DNA from: a virus
DNA length: 43,630 nt
Virus record (IMG/VR): IMGVR_UViG_3300047548_000676
Coordinates: 1 to 43,630 of that record
Reading direction: 5' to 3' (one strand)
Shown: in pieces, positions 17,045 to 25,542 of the stretch
How the letters are laid out: every line of letters begins with the position of its first letter
Position numbering within the stretch: position 1 is the stretch's first letter
Program-made: the position numbers and the translations under genes
Notes under the pieces: model-generated
What the model saw: only the letters and a program-made list of their open reading frames with translations
What the model was told of the DNA's origin: nothing
The model's database searches: none

Positions 17045-19225
17045 TCACTTGCGCGACTGTTTCTTGGTGACCGGCAAAACGTCGCACCGGCAACGTGGAT
17101 GCGCCGGGGGCGCCAGGCGGCCAGAGGCAAACGCCTTGTCGAACGGGATCACGCCCTGGGCGGCATTGCCGGCGCAAATTTCGCACAGCTTTTCCGCGCT
17201 GCCAACGATCCACCGCTTGCCCACCACCACGCCTGATTCCTCGTAGGCGATCATGTTGCCGGCCACGTCCGCGAATGCCGTTTCCGTCACCGCGATCAAC
17301 TCGGCCCGGCTGGCGCTGAAGGCGTAACTGTCCTTCAGGGCTGCGGCCAGGCGATCATTGCTCCAACCTTCATTGATGGCCTGGGTCACCAGCGACTGCA
17401 CGCCGTCACGGGTCACCGTGTCGATCCGGTACGCGGCATTGGGGTTGTCCACCAGCTTGCCGTTGACCCATCGCTTGCCCACCAGTTCGGCAGCGTGCTC
17501 ACGCGCCCACTCGACCGCCCGGTCGTTGACCAGCGCCAGCAATTCCGGCGTGTTCATGTCGATCTGGGTCAGCGCCTGCTTGCCGGCGTCCTTCACCAGG
17601 TCCGTGAAAATCTCGGCCAGCGCGTCGGCCAGCGTTTCAAACCCGGCCAGGCGCAGGGCCTGGGCGATTTGCTCGCCCTCGTTGGCGGCCTTGCCGATGT
17701 TGGCCGTGGCCTCCAGCGCCTCATCAAGCACGCTGGCAAACCAGGCCTCAGTAGCAGAACGTATGGCCTTCTCGGCACGCTTGGCAGCCCTGCGATCCCG
17801 GTTGATGGGCGCAGGGCTCTTGGCTTTTGGGCGGGGGGCGCTCCGCTTCATCAGGTTGCCCAGATATGCGCCCTTAGCCTCGTCCTCGTCCTCATCGTCG
17901 GGTTCTTCCTCGTCGCCCGGCGGCGCCTTGCCCTGCCTGGCGGCCATGCCTTCCTTTTCCCGGTCGGTCAGAGGGTCGCGGCCCAATTCCTCGCGCACCT
18001 CGTCGGGGGTGATGACGCCAGCCGTGATGTAGGCGGAATGCACGCGGGCCTTGACCTCGGGGTCCAGGTTCACTTCCTCGACCCAATCGAATTCCAGGTC
18101 AGGCGCGTTGAAGTGCTGGGTCAAGATGGCGTCCATCGTGCCCTTGATCCACTGCAGCACCGGGCCTAGACCTTCCTCGATGGCCGTTGCCTGCGAGACC
18201 TCGGCTGTTGCCCGGTTGACTTGGGCGATGAAGGCATTGGGGCTCACGCTGAAGGCAAAGCACACGATCCGGGCCAGCCATTCGTCGTACATGTCCTTGA
18301 GCACGCTGTCTTTGGTCGGCTGGTACTCCATGCCGCCAGGGACGAACTTGGCGTGCCGGCGCTTGGCCGTGTTGCCCTCCATGAGGGCGTCCCAATACTC
18401 CTGGAACTGGCGAATCTGCTCGGTCGTCCAGGTCTCAGGAACGCCGATCAGGGCCTCGGGGACGTTGCCCTCGGTGTAGTACTGCAGCTGGTGCATCTGC
18501 CGGCGCAGGGCAATGTTCACCGTGGTAATGACCTGCTCGACAGGGCTGTACCCGTAGATGCGATGAACGCGCCAGTTACGCATCCGGTACAGGATTTCGC
18601 CCGGCATGAAGTTGCCGGCCACCACGCCCTTGAGCACCTGCTGGTAGGCCGGGCCTTCCAGAGGCGTGCGGCCATCCTCGGCGATCACGCGCTTGATGGT
18701 GGCGCCGTCAATTAGGTCCAGGGAATAGACCTCGCCGCCTCGGGTCTTGCGCGGGTAGATCGTGGCCGCGTCGATCACCAGCATGTCCTCGACCAGGGCG
18801 CGAATCCAGGTGTCCCAATCGTGTTCACGGTCGGGCTGGCGCAAAAACACGTTGATCTTGTCAGTGCGCCCGTCCGAGTCCTTCTTGGGATCGCGGTACT
18901 TGACGTTCCACTTCATGCGCGATACCTGATCCTTGCGGGTCTCGATGATGAGGCGCATGAGGTCGTAGGCATCGGCCAGCGTGCGCAGGTGCGAAAAGCT
19001 CACCGGCTCCAGGGCACGCGGGGACAGGTTCTGGTTGTAGCCGGTCTGGTAGTCCAGCGCCCGGCCTGCCACGTCCGGCGGGGCCACCGGGGGCATGGGG
19101 TCACGCGGGCCGAACCAGTCCGACTTGCCCGTGCTGACAAACTGATACGCCACGCGCAAGCGATCCATCAGTCCGGGCTGCACCGGCGTCACCGTGCCGC
19201 CGCCGTTGTTTGCTCGTTGATTCAT
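17045..19225 (-). CDS. Portal protein fused to a MuF-like head morphogenesis domain (726 aa)
   Basis: Residues ~40-400 are a phage portal (SHLRTLADAYDLMRLIIETR, IYGYSPVEQVITTVNIALRR, FSVSPNAFIAQVNRATAEVS). A DEDEDEAKGAY acidic linker follows near residue ~450. Residues ~560-720 match the Mu gpF/SPP1 gp7 minor head domain, with VTRDGVQSLVTQAINEGWSN and the C-terminal metal-binding-like LCEICAGNAAQG ... PPAHPRCRCDVLPVT. Usually these are two genes; here one polypeptide carries both, placing the morphogenesis domain inside the DNA-entry ring. Start ATG at 19225 follows GGAGAAG. Confidence 0.9.
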   Translation of the reverse strand: MNQRANNGGGTVTPVQPGLMDRLRVAYQFVSTGKSDWFGPRDPMPPVAPPDVAGRALDYQTGYNQNLSPRALEPVSFSHLRTLADAYDLMRLIIETRKDQVSRMKWNVKYRDPKKDSDGRTDKINVFLRQPDREHDWDTWIRALVEDMLVIDAATIYPRKTRGGEVYSLDLIDGATIKRVIAEDGRTPLEGPAYQQVLKGVVAGNFMPGEILYRMRNWRVHRIYGYSPVEQVITTVNIALRRQMHQLQYYTEGNVPEALIGVPETWTTEQIRQFQEYWDALMEGNTAKRRHAKFVPGGMEYQPTKDSVLKDMYDEWLARIVCFAFSVSPNAFIAQVNRATAEVSQATAIEEGLGPVLQWIKGTMDAILTQHFNAPDLEFDWVEEVNLDPEVKARVHSAYITAGVITPDEVREELGRDPLTDREKEGMAARQGKAPPGDEEEPDDEDEDEAKGAYLGNLMKRSAPRPKAKSPAPINRDRRAAKRAEKAIRSATEAWFASVLDEALEATANIGKAANEGEQIAQALRLAGFETLADALAEIFTDLVKDAGKQALTQIDMNTPELLALVNDRAVEWAREHAAELVGKRWVNGKLVDNPNAAYRIDTVTRDGVQSLVTQAINEGWSNDRLAAALKDSYAFSASRAELIAVTETAFADVAGNMIAYEESGVVVGKRWIVGSAEKLCEICAGNAAQGVIPFDKAFASGRLAPPAHPRCRCDVLPVTKKQSRK

Positions 19226-19644
19226 TTCTTCTCCAGGGCGGCCATGATGAGCATTTCAGGCGTGACGCGAAATGACGGGACCACTCCCGTCATTGCTGCC
19301 CAGCACCACTCGAAACAGTAGAGGCGGCTGGAATCTCGGACGCGAAACCCAACAAACGCCAGCAGGCTCAACCAGTCGTAAGCAGCGCCTGCGTGGCGAA
19401 CCCACATGCGCCAAGCGGCGTCGCGGTCGGCGCTGACCTCAATCAGATGCCAGTTGTCAGGATTCCATTCTCCGGGCTTGAGGACGTGCAGGCCGCGTGC
19501 TGATGTACTGTGGTAAAGACAACCGTCGATGACGATTCCGCCATGACAAAAGTGGCTGACCAACCGGACTTTGATGATCCAGCAGGCAAACCGTTGCCAG
19601 AGCGTGGCGCCCTTGGGCGGGTCTTTACGCAGCGCCAGCAGCAT
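19222..19644 (-). CDS. Permuted papain-like (NlpC/P60-type) enzyme candidate, 140 aa
   Basis: The ATG at 19644 has GAGG 6 bp upstream and is preferred over the ATG at 19659. The motif order is His first (SHFCHGGIVIDGCLYHSTSA), then Cys (SRLYCFEWCWAA), the order of circularly permuted papain-fold enzymes (LRAT/YiiX/YaeF-like). These cut amide or thioester bonds, e.g. in peptidoglycan or lipids. There is no secretion signal. It overlaps the portal start by 4 bp and the 114-aa gene by 20 bp. A virion peptidase or a maturation enzyme is possible; activity is inferred. Confidence 0.6.
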   Translation of the reverse strand: MLLALRKDPPKGATLWQRFACWIIKVRLVSHFCHGGIVIDGCLYHSTSARGLHVLKPGEWNPDNWHLIEVSADRDAAWRMWVRHAGAAYDWLSLLAFVGFRVRDSSRLYCFEWCWAAMTGVVPSFRVTPEMLIMAALEKK

Positions 19645-19969
19645 TGTCGGCCTCGGCATCGCGGCGCAACTGGTCGGCCCGCAGATAGGCCAGCAGCCCC
19701 AGCATGACCTGCCGTTTTTCAGCGGTCTGCCCTGGGATCGGCTGGCCAGTTGCCGGGTCGGGAATTTGCACCGGCTCGGTGATTGCAGTCAGGTCCATGA
19801 CGTGGCGCGTCGCGCCTCGGTCAAGGTGTTGCACTTGTCCGGTGGCATCCACGATGGCCATGACTTCCGTGTACTCCACGACCGGCAAGCCCGATTCGGG
19901 GTAGCGAAGCGTGACCTCCGTGATGCGCGGGTAAGGGATGCGCTTGGTGGTGTCGTAATTGCGTGGCAT
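19625..19969 (-). CDS. Hypothetical head-region protein (114 aa)
   Basis: MPRNYDTTKRIPYPRITEVT ... ends RRDAEADNAAGAA. It contains a proline-rich centre (EPVQIPDPATGQPIPGQTAE) and a C-terminal helix. GGAGG precedes the ATG at 19969. It lies between the autotransporter-like repeat protein and the papain-like gene and overlaps the latter. No known domain recognised. Confidence 0.7.
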   Translation of the reverse strand: MPRNYDTTKRIPYPRITEVTLRYPESGLPVVEYTEVMAIVDATGQVQHLDRGATRHVMDLTAITEPVQIPDPATGQPIPGQTAEKRQVMLGLLAYLRADQLRRDAEADNAAGAA

Positions 19970-19984
19970 GGTGCCTCCTAAAAA

Positions 19985-21214
19985 TTACACAAGTGTCATG
20001 TTGAGCGTCTGGCCAGACCAAGAGAAGCTCACGGTTCTGCCTGACGAATTGGTCCCGAGCGTCGGTGTTGGTGTGCCGCTACTCGATACGAGAATCGGGT
20101 ACGTGCCTGCGTTCATTGCGCCAGAGACGTTGACCCTGAACCCGCTGGCCGCTGTCAAAGCGGCGCAAGTGAGTTTGCTTGCGCTCGATGTCGTGATCGG
20201 GTTGACCGTAAGCACAGACGTTGCGGCTGCGAATGTCAGGCCATCCACGCTGCCCGTTGTGGTTGTGCCGGCGCTGATGCCAGCGCTGCCGCCTATGCTG
20301 TGAGCGCTGTTGTTGGAGCTGCCCGTGGCTGCCAGCGTGCCCGCGCTGATGGTGGTGGTTCCGCTGTAGGTGTTGACACCAGAGAGCGTGAGCGTGTTTG
20401 TGCCGTTCTTCTCTAAGTTAAACGCCCCGCTGATGACGCCACTGATAATGCCAGCGCCTTCGTTGCCGATGAGCGTATTGCCGCTTAACGTGACGGTGCC
20501 AGTCATCACGTTCCCTGTATTTTGGAAACGGATGGCGCCAATACCGTCCGCATTCCAGCCCGTGCCGGCCAGGGTAAGGTTGTTTGACAGCGTGTAGCCC
20601 TGGCTGAGGTAGAGCTGCGCACCAGATTGCACCGTGACCGCCGCCGATCCGAGCGCGGACGCATTGAGGGGGCGCAGGCGAGAGCCGCCGCCGATAATTA
20701 GGCTGCCGGTAAATCCGGTGTTTGCGTTGCTCCAGACGTATGCACCCTGATTGGTAACACCTGTGCCAAGCAGCGAAACCGTGCCGGCTCCGCTGACGGT
20801 GGGGTTGCCAGCGCCATCGCTGCGGAAATACGCCAGCGTTCCTCCGGCATTGACTGTTGGTGCGCTGGCAATTGACCCGACTGTCCCGCCATTGCCGACC
20901 TGCACCGTGCCCGAGTTGATGGTGCAGCCGCCGCTCCAGGTGTTTGCAGCGGTCAGGATTACTGTGGTGCCTGGGTCGAGCGAAAAAGTGAGGCTGAACC
21001 CGCCGCTGATGACGCCCGAAAGGATGTAGGTCTGCCCGCCTCCACCTGTGATGGTCGAGTTGGAAGTCAGACCAATCGCTGCCGTCAGGTCGGTGATCGC
21101 CGCGCCGTTGAGGGACAGACCAGCAGAAACTTGGTTGACGATTCGGCGCGACAGCGAGCCGATGCGCCCGCCGTAGCGTTGAAGCGATCCGATATTGACG
21201 AAGATGCCGCTCAT
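19985..21214 (-). CDS. Beta-helical surface protein with autotransporter-associated (PATR) repeats, 409 aa
   Basis: Repeated strands of the PATR type are visible, e.g. LTLSGVNTYSGTTTISAGTL (residues ~285-305) and VILTAANTWSGGCTINSGTV (~85-105), with further degenerate copies between. In bacteria these repeats build the passenger beta-helix of autotransporters. Here there is no signal peptide or beta-barrel, so the protein is most likely virion-attached. The first ~50 residues (MSGIFVNIGSLQRYGGRIGS) are different and may be the virion anchor. The gene lies in the head cluster rather than with the tail fibre, suggesting a capsid decoration or head fibre. Confidence 0.75.
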   Translation of the reverse strand: MSGIFVNIGSLQRYGGRIGSLSRRIVNQVSAGLSLNGAAITDLTAAIGLTSNSTITGGGGQTYILSGVISGGFSLTFSLDPGTTVILTAANTWSGGCTINSGTVQVGNGGTVGSIASAPTVNAGGTLAYFRSDGAGNPTVSGAGTVSLLGTGVTNQGAYVWSNANTGFTGSLIIGGGSRLRPLNASALGSAAVTVQSGAQLYLSQGYTLSNNLTLAGTGWNADGIGAIRFQNTGNVMTGTVTLSGNTLIGNEGAGIISGVISGAFNLEKNGTNTLTLSGVNTYSGTTTISAGTLAATGSSNNSAHSIGGSAGISAGTTTTGSVDGLTFAAATSVLTVNPITTSSASKLTCAALTAASGFRVNVSGAMNAGTYPILVSSSGTPTPTLGTNSSGRTVSFSWSGQTLNMTLV

Positions 21215-21216
21215 GG

Positions 21217-22239
21217 TCAGGCAGTGAAGGCTTCGGCTTGCAGGGTGACCTGGGTATTGCTGGTGTCGGTGCGCCGCACGTCAATCTGATTGGCGTTCGT
21301 GATGCCAATGACCATGCGGGCCGCGCCATTTGGAATCTGCATCGCCGTGCCCGTGGCGCCACGGCGGTACTCAATGGTCACTCCGGTGTTGTTCACGATG
21401 TCGAGCGCCACACAAGCTTGGGCTTGGAAAGCCACATACGTTGAGCCGGTGGTGCTCGTTTGCAGTTGCAGGATCGTGCCGCTGCCAGTGGTGGGGATGC
21501 TGCTGTTGACGGGCACACGGCCAGACACCGATGCGGGGATCCTGCCGAGCAGCGTCGTCCAGTTGGTCAGGCTGCGCTTGACCAAGGCGATCAGGCTGAA
21601 TGTGCCTGTGTCGGTGGTGGCGGCTGCATCCGTCGTGAGACCCAGGTCGGTGTCGATGCTGGCCAGACTGGCCACGCCAGGGCTGTCGTTGCCCAGTGCC
21701 ACACGCTGGGTGTTGGCGTCAACGGCACCCGCACCCTTGGCCACATTGGGATCAACGGGCACACGGTTGCTGACGAGTGCGGGCAGGCGCTCGTAAATCC
21801 CCCGCAGCCAGCCGCGCACGCCGGTGCCGGCAATGGTCGGCGGCGCTGCGCCGTCGGTGCCCAGGGCGGTGTTGGTGGCTTGCACGGTAGCGTCCAGCGC
21901 AAGCCCAGCGGCTGCAAGCTCGGCAGCGGTCAGCGGGCCAGACACCGCCTGCGTGGCCGGGAAATTCGACACCGCGACACTGGTGTCCGCATCCGGCGTA
22001 AGCGGAAATGCAGGCGTGCCGGCGGCACCGGTGGCAAAGTTGACGTAGGTGCTGGCGCTAGACGCGGCGTCGTACACCCACAGCCAGCGCACACCAGAAG
22101 CGTCAATGACAGGCGCACCACCGGCAGCAGCTCCACCGCCGCCACCGCCACCACCGGAAGCCCTATACGGCAGGCCAGTGGTCGGGTCAATCAAAATGGC
22201 CGTCTGGAATTCGACGCCATTGATGTTTTTCGTGCTCAT
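21217..22239 (-). CDS. Virion structural/decoration-like protein (340 aa)
   Basis: MSTKNINGVEFQTAILIDPT then a Gly run (residues ~29-42), an Ala-rich middle, and a beta-rich C-terminal ~110 residues (TILQLQTSTTGSTYVAFQAQ ... TNTQVTLQAEAFTA). The last part looks like a small beta-sandwich found in phage surface proteins. Ends 2 bp before the PATR gene start, so both are co-expressed. A role as head fibre base or decoration is inferred from position. Confidence 0.7.
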   Translation of the reverse strand: MSTKNINGVEFQTAILIDPTTGLPYRASGGGGGGGGAAAGGAPVIDASGVRWLWVYDAASSASTYVNFATGAAGTPAFPLTPDADTSVAVSNFPATQAVSGPLTAAELAAAGLALDATVQATNTALGTDGAAPPTIAGTGVRGWLRGIYERLPALVSNRVPVDPNVAKGAGAVDANTQRVALGNDSPGVASLASIDTDLGLTTDAAATTDTGTFSLIALVKRSLTNWTTLLGRIPASVSGRVPVNSSIPTTGSGTILQLQTSTTGSTYVAFQAQACVALDIVNNTGVTIEYRRGATGTAMQIPNGAARMVIGITNANQIDVRRTDTSNTQVTLQAEAFTA

Positions 22240-22304
22240 GTTTGGCCTTTCCGTTAACTGTTGAGCTGATTATCACTTCATCCAAAAAAACCGACCACCA
22301 TCCA

Positions 22305-22856
22305 TCATCGGACTTGCGTCACAGTCAGAAACACGCCCGGCGTGCCTGGGCGCATGGGGCTGATTTCAGCGGCCAGCGTTTCGATGGATACGGTCACCGA
22401 ATCAGCCACCCAGAACAGTTGCAGATCGTCGCCAACGTTGAAGGTCCGCACCATGTTGACCGTGGCGATCAGGTGGCCATTCTTGCCGCCGTGTGCACCG
22501 GGCACATCAAAGCGGCTGTTGCTGTCCGGAATGGCCGCGCCATTCACCACATGCCACACGTCAGCCGTGCGGATCGTGTTGTTGTCAGCGTTGGCAAACT
22601 GGATCGACCAGGTGACGCTGTAGACGCCGGTCGTGCTAAAGGTCACCGCGTTGCCGGCCAGCGTGATCCCGTCCGCCTCCAGGCTGGTGCCCAGGGCCAC
22701 CGCCTGCCCTGCCGTCGTGCTGGCCAGGGCTTGGTCGGTCGTGTCGATGATGCTGGCGTAGTAGCCGGCGCTGGGGTCACCCTTCTCGCCGGGTGTCGCA
22801 ATGGCGACTTCGACGGCCACGCCGCTGCTGTCGAGGATTTCGATTGTCGTGCTCAT
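22305..22856 (-). CDS. C1q/jelly-roll-like head fibre protein (183 aa)
   Basis: Short collagen-like triplets (PGEKGDP, residues ~22-30) precede a C1q/TNF-like beta-sandwich pattern: FSTTGVYSVTWSIQFANADN, NTIRTADVWHVVNGAAIPDS, VGDDLQLFWVADSVTVSIET. Such domains form trimers on phage fibres. ATGA overlap with the preceding gene at 22853-22856 shows coupled translation. Together with the two downstream genes it makes a block of three surface-type proteins between terminase and portal. Confidence 0.75.
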   Translation of the reverse strand: MSTTIEILDSSGVAVEVAIATPGEKGDPSAGYYASIIDTTDQALASTTAGQAVALGTSLEADGITLAGNAVTFSTTGVYSVTWSIQFANADNNTIRTADVWHVVNGAAIPDSNSRFDVPGAHGGKNGHLIATVNMVRTFNVGDDLQLFWVADSVTVSIETLAAEISPMRPGTPGVFLTVTQVR

Positions 22857-23182
22857 TTGGTGATGTCCTCAACAACGGGAACGGCAAAGGTGACGGTCGA
22901 GCGAATCACGCCGCCACTGGTGATCTGGATATCGCACTGCAGCCGTCCGGTCGGCCAGGCTGTCGTGGCTGGCGTGCTGGGCGACAGGTAGAACAGTCCC
23001 GGCGACACCGACTGATTGGCCAGGGTAGCCGTCAGGGTGGCCACCAGGGAGCCCAGCTCGTCCCGGATCTGCGAAGCGATGGCGAAACCGGTGACCGAGG
23101 TCGCCACATCGTTGACCTTGTGCGTGCAGGCAAGCTGGAAGGTGTCGCCTCGCTTGAACTCGGACAGGGTGGGCATGGTCAT
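22853..23182 (-). CDS. Small virion-associated protein (109 aa)
   Basis: Start chosen at the ATG at 23182 because GAAGGAATCACC precedes it; a longer frame to 23218 lacks a ribosome site. MTMPTLSEFKRGDTFQLACT ... RLQCDIQITSGGVIRSTVTF is a single small beta-sandwich of a kind common in phage head modules. It is translationally coupled to the C1q-like gene. Probably a partner of that fibre; no specific family recognised. Confidence 0.7.
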   Translation of the reverse strand: MTMPTLSEFKRGDTFQLACTHKVNDVATSVTGFAIASQIRDELGSLVATLTATLANQSVSPGLFYLSPSTPATTAWPTGRLQCDIQITSGGVIRSTVTFAVPVVEDITK

Positions 23183-23214
23183 GGTGATTCCTTCGGGGTT
23201 GCCGTATTGTCGCT

Positions 23215-24714
23215 TCAACCGAACAGCCCGGCTACCCGCAAGATCTCCGATGGGGTATCAGTCTGCGGCGCCTGCCCGGCCTCGCGCAGCGCCTTTTCCT
23301 CCCGCGCCCGGTCGGCGTAGAAGTCCAGCATCGAGAAGTTGGTGCCCGTCAGCTCGTCAAAAGCGGTTGACAGGGCGTCGATCTGGTCGTCGTTTGCGCC
23401 GTTGGGGAAGTTGCGCATTTCCTCGATCAGGGGTTGATTCCAATCCCCGCGCACCATCAGCACGTTTCCCACGTTGACCTGGGCGGCAAATGGCCGTGCC
23501 CGCTGCACCTTGTCGCCGGTGACGGGCTTGCTGCTGACCGGGTAGCCGGACAGTAGCCGGGTCAGCGCACGCACCTGCGACTTTCCCGCTTGGCCGGGGT
23601 CTTGGGGAATCGCTACCCCGGTCAGGTTGCCGTCGCGGGTAGCCGTGGCTTTCATGATGGCCTCGACCCCCTCCGGGGATTCGCGCACGCGCTCCATGCC
23701 GCCGATGACGTAGCGGCCCTCGGGCGTGACACCCAGCAACCCGCCAGCGGTCCAGTCGCCGCCGTCTTTGGTTCCGGCCAAGTCCCAGCCGCGCACCCAG
23801 CGCACATTGGCCGGGGCCGCGTCGATCACCTCGATCTTGCCGGGCTTGAACTCCCCGCCTGCCAAGGGGGCCGGGCGCTGCTGGTACTGGCCAGCGAAAA
23901 CATACGGGTTCGCCTGTTCCATGATGCGGAGCTGGTCAATCGTGTGCTTGGCCGGCCACAGGGCCGAGCCGTCAGGCTGGATCGCCTCGATGCACAGGTG
24001 TTCCCACTTTTCCCCGTTGCCGCCGGCCAGAAGGAACCCGGCCAGGTCGGATTCATGCAGGCGCTGCATGATGAGGATGATGGGGGTCTTGGCCGGGTCG
24101 TTCTTTCGGCTTTCGAGTGTGTTGCCGAACCACTCGATGACGTTCTTGCGCATGGTGTCGCTGCGCGCTTCGTCGGCCTTGTGCGGGTCGTCGATGATGA
24201 TGGCGCCGCCGAAGCCGGTGCGCATCTTGCCGGCACCGAAGCCGGTGATGGTTCCGCCCGAGCCTTGGGCGTAAACGACCCCGCCCGCCGTGGTTTTCCA
24301 GTGGTCTTTGGCCCTGCTGTCGTCCCGGATGGCGACCTGGGGAAAAACAAACCGGAAGAAGTCGCTGCGGACTAGATCGCGGATTTCGGCGGCGTTCTCG
24401 GTGGCGAGTGTGCTGCTGTAGCTGGTGTGGATGAACTCGCTGTCCGGGTTGTGCCCGAGCGACCAAGCGATAAAGTTCTTGACCGCCAACTCGGTCTTTG
24501 AGTACCGGGGCGGCACATTGATGATGAGCCGGGTGGTTTCGCCGTTGAACACTCGCTCAAGCGCATCGCAAATAACGCGATGGTGCCAGTTGTGCGCCCA
24601 TCGGAACCCTTTGCGCTCGTAGAAGCTCGACCGGCTGAAGGCGTAGAGGCTCTGCCGGCTCAGGTCTTGCAGCGCCTTACGGTCGCTTGGGTCGGTGAGG
24701 TTGCGCAACAGCAT
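23215..24714 (-). CDS. terL: Terminase large subunit (packaging ATPase/nuclease)
   Basis: 499 aa. ATPase: Walker A NVPPRYSKTE (residues ~66-75, with RYSKT replacing the classic GKS/T signature), Walker B GGAIIIDDPHK (~165-175), and the coupling-type LIMQRLHESDL. Nuclease: RGWDLAGTKDGGDWT (first acidic site) and NDDQIDALSTAFDEL near the C-terminus (last acidic cluster). It drives DNA into proheads through the portal and cuts concatemers. It overlaps the terS stop by 1 bp (TAATG). Length is normal for the family. Confidence 0.95.
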   Translation of the reverse strand: MLLRNLTDPSDRKALQDLSRQSLYAFSRSSFYERKGFRWAHNWHHRVICDALERVFNGETTRLIINVPPRYSKTELAVKNFIAWSLGHNPDSEFIHTSYSSTLATENAAEIRDLVRSDFFRFVFPQVAIRDDSRAKDHWKTTAGGVVYAQGSGGTITGFGAGKMRTGFGGAIIIDDPHKADEARSDTMRKNVIEWFGNTLESRKNDPAKTPIILIMQRLHESDLAGFLLAGGNGEKWEHLCIEAIQPDGSALWPAKHTIDQLRIMEQANPYVFAGQYQQRPAPLAGGEFKPGKIEVIDAAPANVRWVRGWDLAGTKDGGDWTAGGLLGVTPEGRYVIGGMERVRESPEGVEAIMKATATRDGNLTGVAIPQDPGQAGKSQVRALTRLLSGYPVSSKPVTGDKVQRARPFAAQVNVGNVLMVRGDWNQPLIEEMRNFPNGANDDQIDALSTAFDELTGTNFSMLDFYADRAREEKALREAGQAPQTDTPSEILRVAGLFG

Positions 24715-25274
24715 TAGATGATGCTTGCGATGCGCCTTAGTGCCGCCTGGTATTCCTCCAAGCTGCCGGCGACAGTTTCAACCGGCCCGCCGTCCGGGTT
24801 GCTGACCCCGGTGTTCTCGGTGGTTGCACCAAGGGCCAGGCGGACGACCTTCTGAATCTCGGCAGCCGCGCCTGCAAGCTGGCGGATTTCAACCGGGCGG
24901 AGCGGCTTCGCGTTCTGCGCGGCGCTGTTAATGGCCGCCACCACTTGGCCGCGCAACGCCTTTGCCACCCGCAAGTCCGCGTCGTTTTGCTGCGCCAACT
25001 CCTCCGCTCGTTTGGCCTCGATCTTTTCGTTGGCGGCCCTTCCGACCGCTTCCGACGCATCCCGACGCAGCTTTGCCCATCCCTCGCGCTCACATCGCTT
25101 CTCGACCGCCTCCGGCGTGACCCCGAACTCCTTTGCTACCTGGGCGAGCGTTTTGTTGCTGTGGAGGTAGGCCAAGCGGATGGGGTTCCAATCCGGGCGC
25201 GGTTTTTCCGCTTGCGCATCTGCTACCGTTGTGGTAGCATATGTTTCATCGTGTTTTTTGTTGGAGTGCTTCAT
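24714..25274 (-). CDS. terS: Terminase small subunit-like protein
   Basis: 186 aa from the ATG at 25274 (TTG at 25295 has no better site). Residues ~35-70 hold a helix-turn-helix (RLAYLHSNKTLAQVAKEFGV) as in phage small terminases that recognise the packaging site. The rest is helical with an Ala-rich oligomerisation region. Codons for ATTTVA near the N-terminus coincide with the dyad operator at 25221-25239. The start codon shares the CATG tetranucleotide with the oppositely oriented gene at 25273. Confidence 0.82.
   Translation of the reverse strand: MKHSNKKHDETYATTTVADAQAEKPRPDWNPIRLAYLHSNKTLAQVAKEFGVTPEAVEKRCEREGWAKLRRDASEAVGRAANEKIEAKRAEELAQQNDADLRVAKALRGQVVAAINSAAQNAKPLRPVEIRQLAGAAAEIQKVVRLALGATTENTGVSNPDGGPVETVAGSLEEYQAALRRIASII
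25212..25240 (+). promoter_or_regulatory. Early promoter with repressor-type dyad (site 1)
   Basis: TTGCGC (25212-25217), 17-bp spacer, TAGCAT (25235-25240). The perfect dyad TGCTACC-GTTGT-GGTAGCA (25221-25239) fills the space between -35 and -10. It drives the plus-strand gene at 25273 and lies inside the terS coding region. The dyad is the best copy of a motif found at four more early promoters. Confidence 0.7.
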
Positions 25275-25542
25275 GTGTGACACCAAAGTTTCCAAGGTTC
25301 GCGCCGCAATGGCTGCTGGTCATTGGCATGAGGCGATCCGCTTGGCTGCTCGGTTCCCGCGTTTAGGCGTTCACCGCTCCGACATTCTTGATGCCCATAC
25401 CGCCATCACCAACCCGCGCTGGACTGTCGGGCTGGGCCGGTCGGTCGAGGCTGATGTGTTGCGGGGCCGTCGCGCATTGGTGGCCGCCTACGGGCAAGCG
25501 CCCGCGTCGAAGTGCCCCGATGCTGCAGCTGCTGGCGTCTAG
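25273..25542 (+). CDS. Small conserved phage protein (89 aa)
   Basis: The ATG at 25273 follows TTGGAG. Product: MCDTKVSKVRAAMAAGHWHE then FPRLGVHRSDILDAHTAITNPR ... ALVAAYGQAPAS. The first ~75 residues fit a short helical phage protein family of unknown function that I recognise by its KVRAAMAAG and IxxAHxAIxNPR pattern. It is alone on the plus strand among late genes, has its own dyad-containing promoter, and its last ~180 bp are antisense to speD. Confidence 0.75.
   Translation: MCDTKVSKVRAAMAAGHWHEAIRLAARFPRLGVHRSDILDAHTAITNPRWTVGLGRSVEADVLRGRRALVAAYGQAPASKCPDAAAAGV

Noticed and set aside
22239-22305. Possible internal promoter (GATAAT) or T7-run terminator in the gap between two late genes
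   Set aside because: No acceptable -35 and no GC stem before the T-run; evidence too weak.
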